Notes under the pieces: generated by a model
Database searches by the model: none
Told to the model about the DNA's origin: nothing
Seen by the model: the letters and a program-made list of their open reading frames with translations, nothing else
DNA from: a virus
DNA: 37,162 bases
Reading direction: 5' to 3' (one strand)
IMG/VR virus record: IMGVR_UViG_3300035670_000670
Span: 1 to 37,162 of that record
Part shown: piece after piece, positions 15,926 through 21,556 of the stretch
Numbering within the stretch: the first letter of the stretch is position 1
Layout of the letters: the number at the start of each line of letters is the position of its first letter
Program-made: the position numbers and the translations under genes

Positions 15926-16255
15926 TTACCCTTGTACTTGTTTAGCGGGGGAATTCGCACGTTTCAGTTTCTCCACAGCCCTCTCGCCCCACAACTGCCT
16001 GACCAAGCCAATCGCGTCACGATCAGACAAGACAGCAGCAGGGCCAGCCTCACGCACTAATTCAGCCACTCGGTCACGGTTTACGTCTATTCCACGGGCT
16101 AACTGTGCGTCGTAGAAACGTAAGCGGTTCAGCGGGGATTGTCGTACCAAGTCATTCCACGTTGCTGCGTTGGAGTGCAACTGGTGTTCTAGGTTGTGAC
16201 TGGGTTTAGCCTTTTCAGTATTTACAGTCGGAGAGTAAGTGTATTCATCACCCAT
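15926..16255 (-). CDS. unknown protein, first long gene of the leftward arm after the repressor
   Basis: This 109-residue protein starts MGDEYTYSPTVNTEKAKPSH and has a helical second half (DRVAELVREAGPAAVLSDRD, then IGLVRQLWGERAVEKLKRA). No motif is recognised; composition and length give no clear functional hint. It is separated by about 390 bases from the repressor gene upstream and by six bases from the methyltransferase start downstream. The frame looks real because it keeps normal amino-acid composition throughout and tiles with its neighbours. Confidence 0.55.
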   Translation of the reverse strand: MGDEYTYSPTVNTEKAKPSHNLEHQLHSNAATWNDLVRQSPLNRLRFYDAQLARGIDVNRDRVAELVREAGPAAVLSDRDAIGLVRQLWGERAVEKLKRANSPAKQVQG

Positions 16256-16509
16256 GTATCACCTATAGACCCTGATGACTGATGGTGATTCCGCACGGAG
16301 TTTTAGACGGATTGCGCCTAACTCGGGATCGTGCGGAATTGATGACTGACGGAGCCATCCGCTGCGGGCTACTTTTGCCGAGTTTCCCCGGTGCCATTCA
16401 CGCTTCCCCGCTTCACGCCGCGTGTCTAGAGGCTGGCCGCCCCGGTCTAGATTTAAGCCCGTTCTGCGCGTGGTTTCCCCGTCCAGAAAGGCCGAGGCGT
16501 AGAGGTAGG

Positions 16510-16537
16510 TTGACAGGGGGATTAACCGAGCTAAACT
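16510..16537 (+). promoter_or_regulatory. candidate sigma70 promoter for a small RNA
   Basis: TTGACA at 16510-16515 is a perfect -35 box. TAAACT at 16532-16537 follows after a 16-base spacer. The spacer carries TTAAC at 16522-16526, the same half-site as the operator candidates at the divergence point, though its partner half (CTAAA) is poor. Transcription would start near 16544. Confidence 0.4.
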
Positions 16538-16543
16538 ACTGCT

Positions 16544-16621
16544 ACGCCGAACTGCAACCCGAGCGTATAGGCAGCCAGCCTGCCGCGTCAAGCCCCCGCG
16601 CTTCCCCGCCGGGGGTTTGTC
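16544..16621 (+). ncRNA. candidate small RNA ending in a hairpin terminator
   Basis: Between the promoter at 16510-16537 and the hairpin at 16590-16618 lies about 75 bases that encode no sensible protein. The predicted RNA would contain one small stem (GGCAG/CTGCC) and the terminator stem. It runs opposite to the leftward arm, just downstream of the repressor gene, and so would be antisense to repressor-arm read-through. Placement and size recall the lambda OOP RNA, but this is analogy only. Confidence 0.3.
16590..16620 (+). terminator. GC-rich hairpin, candidate intrinsic terminator
   Basis: CCCCCG at 16593-16598 pairs with CGGGGG at 16610-16615, and flanking A, A, G pair with T, T, T (one G-T wobble) to give a nine-base stem with an 11-base loop. 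It is followed on the plus strand by TTTGTCGTTT. The T-run is short and broken, so strength is uncertain. On the minus strand the hairpin lacks a T-run. Confidence 0.45.
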
Positions 16622-16644
16622 GTTTCTGGCGTCCGTAAAACGCA

Positions 16645-16812
16645 TTAGCGCCCTTGTGGGGGCTTTACCTGCCCTGCCTTGTACTGCCACAGCCTTGCCT
16701 GCGGGATGCGCCCGTTGCGTATCCACCGGGATACAGCTGGGGGGCTAACCTTGAACGCCCGAGCTATGCCAGCCGGGGAGCCAAACTTCTTGAGTGCCTG
16801 CTGAATGTCCAT
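16645..16812 (-). CDS. Cro/CI-type helix-turn-helix repressor, 55 residues
   Basis: From ATG (16810-16812) to TAA (16645-16647) this encodes a 55-residue protein: MDIQQALKKFGSPA, then GIARAFKVSPPAVSRWIR, then NGRIPQARLWQYKAGQ. The central segment is a textbook helix-turn-helix (Gly-Ile-Ala-x-x-Phe-x-Val-Ser-Pro-x-Ala-Val-Ser-x-Trp), and the IP-x-x-R-x-W-Q tail matches small Cro/YdaS-like regulators. It is too short for many gene callers, and frames on both strands overlap it. It faces away from the early operon across a 101-base promoter region. A -10 ending seven bases before the ATG suggests a leaderless message. Confidence 0.85.
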   Translation of the reverse strand: MDIQQALKKFGSPAGIARAFKVSPPAVSRWIRNGRIPQARLWQYKAGQVKPPQGR

Positions 16813-16818
16813 GCTGGC

Positions 16819-16847
16819 AGATTAACCGTCGTTACTTTTTTTATCAA
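16819..16847 (-). promoter_or_regulatory. candidate leftward promoter for the repressor gene
   Basis: On the minus strand TTGATA (plus 16842-16847) and TAATCT (plus 16819-16824) are separated by exactly 17 bases. The expected start point is at or one base before the ATG, so the message would be leaderless. The -35 is strong (5/6) and the -10 weak (3/6), as expected for a regulated promoter. An operator-like inverted repeat covers the -10 region. Confidence 0.45.
16822..16835. promoter_or_regulatory. operator-like inverted repeat A
   Basis: TTAAC-CGTC-GTTAC is a five-base inverted repeat with a four-base centre and one mismatch (final C for A). It overlaps the -10 of the leftward promoter and so could give autoregulation by the Cro-like protein. 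It shares its form with the repeats at 16866-16879 and 17162-17175. Confidence 0.5.
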
Positions 16848-16853
16848 TGGGGC

Positions 16854-16882
16854 TTGACATGGCTTTTAACTTGTGTTAATAT
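16854..16882 (+). promoter_or_regulatory. rightward early promoter 1
   Basis: TTGACA (16854-16859), a 17-base spacer and TAATAT (16877-16882) form a strong sigma70-like promoter. It stands 31 bases before the ATG of the first early gene and faces away from the repressor gene. The spacer and -10 are overlapped by a perfect inverted repeat (16866-16879). Confidence 0.7.
16866..16879. promoter_or_regulatory. operator-like inverted repeat B (perfect)
   Basis: TTAAC-TTGT-GTTAA is a perfect 14-base inverted repeat lying across the end of the spacer and the start of the -10 of the first rightward promoter. A repressor bound here would exclude RNA polymerase. It is the best match of the three related sites. 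Confidence 0.6.
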
Positions 16883-16913
16883 ACGCCCATACGCTAACCA
16901 CAGAGAGGTTTAT

Positions 16914-17165
16914 ATGTCGCAACTAATTCGCATCCCTTGGAAGTTTTACCTTGACCATTACGAGCGCGGGTTGCCGACGCCTAATGAGGTACGAACCACC
17001 AAGACTCATGTCTACGTCAGCGCCGACGATCCGCACCTCAATGCGTTATGGGCTGATGCCGAGTTCTACGCACACAAGTTTGGCCCCGACCTTTGCCCAT
17101 CTATCAAGGCCAGCGCCAAAGCAACCCTTACCGCCATCAACAAAGTAGTTGACGGTCTGGAATAA
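16914..17165 (+). CDS. first early gene, unknown 83-residue protein
   Basis: The ATG at 16914 follows AGAGAGG by about six bases; a longer upstream frame is rejected because it would run through the promoter. The protein reads MSQLIRIPWKFYLDHYERGL, with a helical C-terminal half (ASAKATLTAINKVVDGLE). No family is recognised. As the first gene of the early arm it could be an anti-host or regulatory protein, but nothing in the sequence shows this. A second promoter lies over its last codons. Confidence 0.65.
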   Translation: MSQLIRIPWKFYLDHYERGLPTPNEVRTTKTHVYVSADDPHLNALWADAEFYAHKFGPDLCPSIKASAKATLTAINKVVDGLE

Positions 17166-17178
17166 CCTTGGTTAATAT
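17149..17178 (+). promoter_or_regulatory. rightward early promoter 2
   Basis: TTGACG (17149-17154), an 18-base spacer and TAATAT (17173-17178) form a second promoter at the end of the first early gene. The block GGTTAATATAC-CCC repeats the -10 block of promoter 1 (GTTAATATACGCCC), so the two may share ancestry. An operator-like repeat overlaps the -10. Confidence 0.55.
17162..17175. promoter_or_regulatory. operator-like inverted repeat C
   Basis: ATAAC-CTTG-GTTAA has the same five-four-five form with one mismatch at the outer base. It overlaps the -10 of promoter 2 exactly as site B overlaps that of promoter 1. The shared position relative to two promoters argues against chance. Confidence 0.5.
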
Positions 17179-17215
17179 ACCCCTCGTTGACAAACACAAC
17201 ACAGGAGCAACAGAT

Positions 17216-17479
17216 ATGCGTGACAAGTATTCAGCCCTCGGCGACTTCTACGCCCTCGGCAACAAGTTCCAAGTTGACGTTGAGTATTCGCAGGACATGG
17301 ATAACTCCGTGTTCGTGGAGAAAGCCACGATCATTGGCATTTACTTGGACAACGATAAGTACGCCACCGCGCTCAACCACGACATCAAGCTAGACCTTTG
17401 CGATCTGACCGAGGGCGAGGAATTTACCCTCAACGAGATTGCGAGCCTTGATGCGCTGCGTAACGGGGGCATGGAATGA
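17216..17479 (+). CDS. unknown 87-residue acidic early protein
   Basis: The ATG at 17216 is preceded by AGGAG at a good distance, so I use it rather than the longer frame. The acidic protein reads MRDKYSALGDFYALGNKFQV, then VFVEKATIIGIYLDNDKYA, then LCDLTEGEEFTLNEIASLDA. It is probably a small alpha/beta domain. There is no recognised family. Its TGA overlaps the next ATG (ATGA), so it is cotranslated with the small membrane-type protein that follows. Confidence 0.65.
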   Translation: MRDKYSALGDFYALGNKFQVDVEYSQDMDNSVFVEKATIIGIYLDNDKYATALNHDIKLDLCDLTEGEEFTLNEIASLDALRNGGME

Positions 17480-17598
17480 AAAGCCCTTACCCCCAATTCA
17501 TCGCCATCGCCATCCTGTTTCTGATTGCTGCCGCCTGCGACCCTTGTGGTGACGGTGGTTGCACCGCAGCCGAGGAGCGAGCCAGCCATGCACGATGA
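17476..17598 (+). CDS. 40-residue protein with signal-peptide or membrane segment
   Basis: From ATG 17476 (overlapping the previous TGA) to TGA 17598 the product is MKSPYPQFIAIAILFLIAAA, then CDPCGDGGCTAAEERASHAR. A hydrophobic core runs over residues 8-20 with a Cys at 21, resembling a bacterial lipoprotein signal with a weak lipobox (Ala instead of Leu at -3). A Cys-rich short tail follows. It overlaps the next gene by 11 bases. It could be an outer or inner membrane-anchored peptide, such as a superinfection factor; that is speculation. Confidence 0.55.
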   Translation: MKSPYPQFIAIAILFLIAAACDPCGDGGCTAAEERASHAR

Positions 17599-17728
17599 CA
17601 TTTGGAATGACGACTTGACTTGGTGGCATCACCAAGACGAGCTGATGCAGCAGCTTGAAGAACAAGAACGCATAGACGCCTGTAACCGGGCATTGGATGA
17701 ACTCAAGGAGAATGACGATGCAGAGTGA
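17588..17728 (+). CDS. 46-residue acidic helical protein
   Basis: The frame starting MHDDIWNDDLTWWHHQDELM and continuing QQLEEQERIDACNRALDE is strongly acidic and helical. It has a Trp-Trp-His-His cluster early on. It overlaps the small membrane-type gene at its 5' end and the annealase gene by 11 bases at its 3' end, forming part of an unbroken chain of coupled genes. A longer frame from 17525 has no good ribosome site. No family is recognised. Confidence 0.5.
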   Translation: MHDDIWNDDLTWWHHQDELMQQLEEQERIDACNRALDELKENDDAE

Positions 17729-18362
17729 AACCATCGGCGCATTGGCCGCCGCGCTATCCAAGGCGCAAGCCGACATTACGGGTGCGCTGAAAGACAGCAG
17801 CAACCCGTTCTTTAAGTCCAAGTACGCCGATTTGGCATCGTGTTGGGATGCTTGCCGCAAGCAGTTAGCGGCGAACGGTTTGTCGGTGATCCAGACCACG
17901 CAGATGACCGAGCAGGGCTTGATGCTTGTCACCACGCTCGCTCACAGCAGCGGGGAGTGGATTGCAGGGCAGATGCCGGTGCTGACCAAGGACAACAGCC
18001 CACAGGGTCAGGGCAGCGGTATTACCTACGCTCGTCGCTATGCCCTCGCAGCCATCGTTGGGTTGGCGCAGATTGACGACGATGCAGAGGCTGCTCAAGG
18101 CCGAGCGTTTACGAACGACCCGCGTGGCGATCTGGGTAAGAAGTTTGACCAGACCAAGCGTGACCAGTTCGTGCAGCAGTTTCGTGGCGCGTTTGACCTA
18201 GACGCCGAGGAGAAAGACATAGCCCTTGCCGTGTTGGCTGTGCATGAGGCGCTGAATCCTGACCATGACCTGTATATCGCCGTGGCAGATGTGCTGACGG
18301 CAAAGGAACGGTCAGCGATCAAGAAGTACATTCAAATGGCAAAGGAGCAGAACCGTGGATAA
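17718..18362 (+). CDS. erf: ERF-family single-strand annealing recombinase
   Basis: AAGGAG at 17705-17710 is seven bases before the ATG at 17718, which I prefer to the ATG at 17712 one base after the site. The 214-residue product has LSKAQADITGALKDSSNPFF, KSKYADLASCWDACRKQLA, then GLSVIQTTQMTEQGLMLVT and GSGITYARRYALAAIVGLA, the signature order of ERF proteins. These anneal complementary single strands in phage recombination and in recircularising or concatemer formation. It is followed at once by an SSB-like gene (overlap of eight bases), a natural partner. Confidence 0.88.
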   Translation: MQSETIGALAAALSKAQADITGALKDSSNPFFKSKYADLASCWDACRKQLAANGLSVIQTTQMTEQGLMLVTTLAHSSGEWIAGQMPVLTKDNSPQGQGSGITYARRYALAAIVGLAQIDDDAEAAQGRAFTNDPRGDLGKKFDQTKRDQFVQQFRGAFDLDAEEKDIALAVLAVHEALNPDHDLYIAVADVLTAKERSAIKKYIQMAKEQNRG

Positions 18363-18639
18363 GTTTGACCCAAATATGCGTGGCGTCTTGTTTAAGAACG
18401 ACAAAGGCGAGAACGCCAAGCGCCCAGACTTTCGTGGGTCGTGCGTCATTAACAACGTGGATTTCAACGTGTCGGGCTGGAAAAAGGTAAGCCAAAAGAC
18501 AGGTGACGCGTATCTGTCGCTCAAGTTTGAGGCGAAGGGCGAGGGCAAGCTGTCGCGTTCTGGCGAGCCACAACGCCAGCCGACCAAAAAGCCGCAAGTT
18601 ACAGAGGCGAATTGGGATGACCTTGACACACCTTTCTGA
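18355..18639 (+). CDS. SSB-like protein with acidic C-terminal tail
   Basis: Start is GTG at 18355. The 94-residue protein contains RGVLFKNDKGENAKRPDFRG, then VINNVDFNVSGWKKVSQKTG, then DAYLSLKFEAKGEGKL, a beta-rich small domain. A Pro/Gln/Lys linker follows, and the final residues are NWDDLDTPF. The end closely resembles the SSB tail (acidic run, then Pro-Phe) by which SSB recruits partner proteins. Sequence similarity to classical OB-fold SSBs is weak, so it may be a DUF736-type or diverged ssDNA-binding protein. Placement beside ERF supports the call. Confidence 0.6.
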   Translation: MDKFDPNMRGVLFKNDKGENAKRPDFRGSCVINNVDFNVSGWKKVSQKTGDAYLSLKFEAKGEGKLSRSGEPQRQPTKKPQVTEANWDDLDTPF

Positions 18640-19300
18640 ATTGCCGGTGTTCATCGGTTATGACAGCCGAGAGGACATTGCCTATCGCGTGGCGCGGCGC
18701 TCAATAGAGCGCCATGCCCGTAACCCGATTTACATCCAGCCGATTGACCAAGCGTACCTGCGTTCGGTCGGCGTGTACTGGCGGCCTGACGATCCGCTCT
18801 CGTCAACGCAGTTTAGTTTTACGCGCTTTCTCGTCCCGTACCTTTGCGAGTACCAAGGTTGGGCGGTGTTTCTGGACTGCGACTTCTTGGTGCGCCATGA
18901 CCTGACGCAGATATGGCGTTATGTTGATAAAAGCAAAGCGGTGTTTGCGGTACACCACGATTATCGGCCTACCGAAACCGTCAAAATGGACGGCAAGACG
19001 CAGCATCAGTATCCCCGCAAGAACTGGTCATCGTTCATGCTGTTGAATTGTAGCCATCCCGAGACTAAACGCCTGACGCCCGAAATCGTCAACACCGAAA
19101 CAGGCAAATATCTGCACCAATTCCAATGGTGCGCGGATGAATACATTGGCGAATTGCCGGTGACCTTCAATTACCTTGAGGGCTGGCACACCAAGGCTGA
19201 TGAACCCGATCCGGTGTGCGTCCATATGACCCGTGGCGGGCCGTGGTTCCCCGGTTATCAAGATGTGGAATACGCCGAGGAGTGGAAGGCGTACACATGA
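18617..19300 (+). CDS. GT-A-type glycosyltransferase-like protein in the early operon
   Basis: The ATG at 18617 lies inside the end of the SSB-like gene, with GAGG about 10 bases upstream. The 227-residue product opens LPVFIGYDSREDIAYRVARR, has the DXD-bearing strand AVFLDCDFLVRHDLTQIW, and later FMLLNCSHPETKRLTPEIV and VTFNYLEGWHTKADEPD, with CVHMTRGGPW near the end. These fit nucleotide-sugar-using GT-A enzymes. It sits among recombination genes and overlaps the PAPS-reductase-like gene as ATGA. Possible acceptors are phage DNA bases, host glycans or protein; none can be chosen from sequence. Confidence 0.65.
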   Translation: MTLTHLSELPVFIGYDSREDIAYRVARRSIERHARNPIYIQPIDQAYLRSVGVYWRPDDPLSSTQFSFTRFLVPYLCEYQGWAVFLDCDFLVRHDLTQIWRYVDKSKAVFAVHHDYRPTETVKMDGKTQHQYPRKNWSSFMLLNCSHPETKRLTPEIVNTETGKYLHQFQWCADEYIGELPVTFNYLEGWHTKADEPDPVCVHMTRGGPWFPGYQDVEYAEEWKAYT

Positions 19301-20109
19301 GACGGTTTTTATCCCTTGGCGCTGGGGTGCAGTCGTCCACGTTAGCTTTAATGATTGCCCACGGCGAGCTTGAGCCGGTGGAAGGGGCCATCTTCGCCGA
19401 TACAGGATGGGAGCCTGTGCGGGTGTACGAGTGGCTAAATTGGCTTGAGTCCGAAATACAGCGATGCCCGCACCCGTTCCCAATTTATCGGGTGTCAGAG
19501 GGCAATTTGCGCGAGGATCAAATCAAAGCCACCATCACAACTGGGCAACGATTCGCTGCCGTTCCGTGGTTCTTGAAAATGCCAAACGGCGACACGGCGA
19601 TGGGGCGGCGGCAATGCACTAGCGAGTACAAAATCAAGCCAGTCCACCGAAAACTGCGTGAATTGCTCGGTTACCAAAAAGGCGAACGCATCCACAAGGA
19701 CGCTTGCCAGCTATTGATGGGCATTTCGTTAGACGAAATTTTCCGTATGAAGCCGTCAGGACGGCAATGGTTGGTACATACATGGCCGCTGATTGACCAC
19801 CGCATGAGTCGCCGCGATTGTTTGTCGTGGATGGAAAACCGCCAGTACCCCATGCCGCCGAAATCGTCTTGTATCGGCTGTCCGTTCCATTCTGACCACG
19901 AATGGCGGTTAATCAGAAACGACCCCGAAGCGTGGGCAGACGCGATAGCGGTAGATGCTGCTATTCGGAACCCGACCAACGGCATTAAGGGACAGCAGTT
20001 TATGCACCGTTCCTGCGTTCCGCTGGCCGAGGTTGACCTGTCCACCGCAGCCGATCACGGCCAAACAGATATGTTTAACAACGAGTGTGAGGGGATGTGC
20101 GGCGTATGA
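19297..20109 (+). CDS. PAPS reductase-like / ATP-pyrophosphatase-family protein
   Basis: The ATG at 19297 overlaps the glycosyltransferase TGA; the longer frame is rejected. The 270-residue product has LSLGAGVQSSTLALM at the N-terminus, the phage variant of the adenylation P-loop (SGGxDS in other members), then GAIFADTGWEPVRVYEW, and near the C-terminus SSCIGCPFHSDHEWR with paired Cys and QFMHRSCVPL. The family includes PAPS reductases and DndC, which handle adenylated or sulfur substrates. Phage members are often annotated as PAPS reductase without biochemical proof. A role in sulfur or base chemistry is inference. Confidence 0.75.
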   Translation: MRRFLSLGAGVQSSTLALMIAHGELEPVEGAIFADTGWEPVRVYEWLNWLESEIQRCPHPFPIYRVSEGNLREDQIKATITTGQRFAAVPWFLKMPNGDTAMGRRQCTSEYKIKPVHRKLRELLGYQKGERIHKDACQLLMGISLDEIFRMKPSGRQWLVHTWPLIDHRMSRRDCLSWMENRQYPMPPKSSCIGCPFHSDHEWRLIRNDPEAWADAIAVDAAIRNPTNGIKGQQFMHRSCVPLAEVDLSTAADHGQTDMFNNECEGMCGV

Positions 20110-20513
20110 AACGCATCTTCCCCGCCAACACGCCGCCAGAGCAGATAGCCCATGCGGTGCTGCGGATGGTCAGCGGGCTGCCTAACAAACCGTTAGCGGT
20201 GACCGTAGAGTTATGGAAAAAGCCGCGCACCAACCAGCAAAACGCTTACCTGTGGGGCGTGGTGTATCCGGCCATCATGGAGGGCGGTGGCGAGGCGCTA
20301 GGCGGTTTTACGCGGGACGATGTGCATGAGTGGCTGTTAGGCGAGTGCTTTGGCTGGGAGGTGCTGGAGGGCTTTGGGCGCAAGCGTATGCGACCGCTTA
20401 AACGATCTTCGGCGCTGAACAAACAAGAATTCAGCGATTACCTGACGTTTATAGACACCAAATGTGCCGAGTTTGGCATTTTGATACCACAACCTTACGA
20501 GAGCGAAACATGA
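20106..20513 (+). CDS. ninB: NinB-like recombination protein
   Basis: The ATG at 20106 overlaps the preceding TGA. The 135-residue product has VELWKKPRTNQQNAYLWGVV, then DDVHEWLLGECFGW, then RSSALNKQEFSDYLTFIDTK, then CAEFGILIPQP. These are diagnostic of the lambda NinB (Orf) family, which binds single-stranded DNA and SSB and helps recombinases load. Its presence next to ERF and an SSB-like gene makes a coherent recombination module. Its TGA overlaps the next ATG. Confidence 0.82.
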   Translation: MKRIFPANTPPEQIAHAVLRMVSGLPNKPLAVTVELWKKPRTNQQNAYLWGVVYPAIMEGGGEALGGFTRDDVHEWLLGECFGWEVLEGFGRKRMRPLKRSSALNKQEFSDYLTFIDTKCAEFGILIPQPYESET

Positions 20514-20719
20514 CACAGACAGAAATGATCCGCGCTCACCTTGAATCAGGGCGCGAAATTACCCCCATTGACGCATTGCAACAGTACGGCTGTTTTCGGC
20601 TTGCCGCCCGCATCAACGATCTGCGTAAAGCGGGGCTGCCAATTGAAACCATCACAGAACAACGAGACGGCAAGGCATGGGCAAAGTATCGTCTTGTTGG
20701 TCAAATGAGGCTGGTATGA
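20510..20719 (+). CDS. winged helix-turn-helix DNA-binding protein
   Basis: The ATG at 20510 overlaps the NinB TGA. The 69-residue protein reads MTQTEMIRAHLESGREITPI, then DALQQYGCFRLAARINDLRK, then AGLPIETITEQRDGKAWAKY. This is the small phage HTH domain (HTH_39-like): helix, recognition helix with RLAARINDLRK, then a wing. It is probably a DNA-binding regulator. Its TGA overlaps the next ATG, so translation is coupled. Confidence 0.75.
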   Translation: MTQTEMIRAHLESGREITPIDALQQYGCFRLAARINDLRKAGLPIETITEQRDGKAWAKYRLVGQMRLV

Positions 20720-21267
20720 ATTTCTGGGTTGACACGCCGTACATCACGGCATACGTGCGTAACGAGTTTTTGCATGACCATGAGAAGGGCAAAGGCGAAT
20801 TTACCCTCTGCACCGTGTTTGGCTTTCGCGCTGAACCTATGCGCGTCCCCATGTTCCAAATCATGTTGGAGTCAGGCGCACAATGGGCGCGTATCCCGAT
20901 CCACGCGCTGTGCAGTAAGCCCTGCCCCGAAATGGCGTTACAGTTGGCTGTGTGGTGGGATAGCTTTAGCCGCAACTGTCAGGTCAAAGAGGTGGCGTTC
21001 TTGCGTAACCACCGCGTCAAGGCCATCGGGCGTGACGGGGTGCAGCGACCGGGAACGTACTTGATGACGGTGTTTTGGTGTGATGGCGGTTGGAGCGAGA
21101 TACCCGACCAGAGCAAAGACCATCACATTATCGCTTTAGACTCGGGGCAATGGATTGCCTACCCTAACAACAGGTTGTTATGGGCTGACCCGAGTTGGAT
21201 CAGAGGGGAAGTGCCGAGGGATTGGCGCTCCCCCTCTGATAACTACAGCGTGGAGGCACTACCGTGA
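20716..21267 (+). CDS. conserved early protein of unknown function
   Basis: The ATG at 20716 overlaps the HTH gene stop. The 183-residue protein is Trp/Phe/His-rich (FWVDTPYITAYVRNEFLHDH, then GTYLMTVFWCDGGWSEIPDQ, then DSGQWIAYPNNRLLWADPSW). Several Cys and His residues (CSKPCPEM) are present but form no standard metal motif. I do not recognise a family. It is a real gene by its coupling on both sides (ATGA at the start, GTGA at the end). Confidence 0.65.
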   Translation: MNFWVDTPYITAYVRNEFLHDHEKGKGEFTLCTVFGFRAEPMRVPMFQIMLESGAQWARIPIHALCSKPCPEMALQLAVWWDSFSRNCQVKEVAFLRNHRVKAIGRDGVQRPGTYLMTVFWCDGGWSEIPDQSKDHHIIALDSGQWIAYPNNRLLWADPSWIRGEVPRDWRSPSDNYSVEALP

Positions 21268-21389
21268 AACGGCTTATAAGGGCTTTATGGCGGTTCTGGC
21301 AGCAACGTAGCGCCGAGGCTAACCGAGATTGGGCAAGCGTCCCTAATCCCGAGTGGCGGGCGTCTAGGGGCGGGAGGGATTATTGGTGA
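21264..21389 (+). CDS. 41-residue basic protein
   Basis: The GTG at 21264 overlaps the preceding TGA. The frame reads VKRLIRALWRFWQQRSAEA, then NRDWASVPNPEWRASRGGRD, and ends TGA at 21389. It is Trp/Arg-rich with an amphipathic N-terminal helix. It overlaps the next GTG. It is too short for most gene callers; reality is supported by the repeated overlap pattern, not by similarity. Confidence 0.45.
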   Translation: MKRLIRALWRFWQQRSAEANRDWASVPNPEWRASRGGRDYW

Positions 21390-21556
21390 ACGACGAAGAT
21401 GACGCGCTGGAGCAAGAACTAAAGGCAGCCCCGTGGGGATATGGGCAACGCCGCCCACCGACGTTTCTGGAGATACTAGACCGGATGCGTAAGGCGGGGT
21501 TAGGCGAGGAGGCTGATTGGCTCCTGCGCGAGTGGACAATTTTAAGTCAGAAATAA
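21386..21556 (+). CDS. 56-residue acidic protein, last gene of the early arm
   Basis: The GTG at 21386 overlaps the previous TGA. The product runs MNDEDDALEQELKAAPWGYG, then QRRPPTFLEILDRMRKAGLG, then EEADWLLREWTILSQK. It is a helical, acidic protein of unknown function. Its last 15 bases overlap the convergent lysozyme gene, and no terminator hairpin is visible between the two arms. Confidence 0.5.
   Translation: MNDEDDALEQELKAAPWGYGQRRPPTFLEILDRMRKAGLGEEADWLLREWTILSQK

Larger units (their letters stand above)
16256..16644. other. 389-base stretch without a convincing protein gene
   Basis: Open frames exist on both strands here (plus 16282-16638, minus 16259-16726). Their translations are Arg/Pro/Ser-rich with no family resemblance, and the minus one starts inside the repressor gene. 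The stretch does hold a plausible plus-strand promoter (16510-16537), a short hairpin (GGCAG-CCAGC-CTGCC at 16570-16584) and a GC-rich terminator-like hairpin at 16590-16618. No tRNA-like cloverleaf was found. Confidence 0.5.

Noticed and set aside
16256-16644. tRNA gene in the only sizeable non-coding gap
   Set aside because: No cloverleaf arms or T-loop consensus could be found on either strand.
16259-16726. A 155-residue minus-strand open frame and the opposing plus-strand frame 16282-16638
   Set aside because: Both are Arg/Pro/Ser-rich without family resemblance. The minus frame starts inside the Cro-like gene in another frame, and the region instead shows promoter and terminator signals.
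16654-16857. A 67-residue plus-strand open frame
   Set aside because: It is the reverse-strand shadow of the Cro-like repressor and runs into the early promoter.
21542-21556. Bidirectional terminator between the two arms
   Set aside because: The two genes overlap by 15 bases, and I see no GC-rich stem with a T-run within or beside the overlap.
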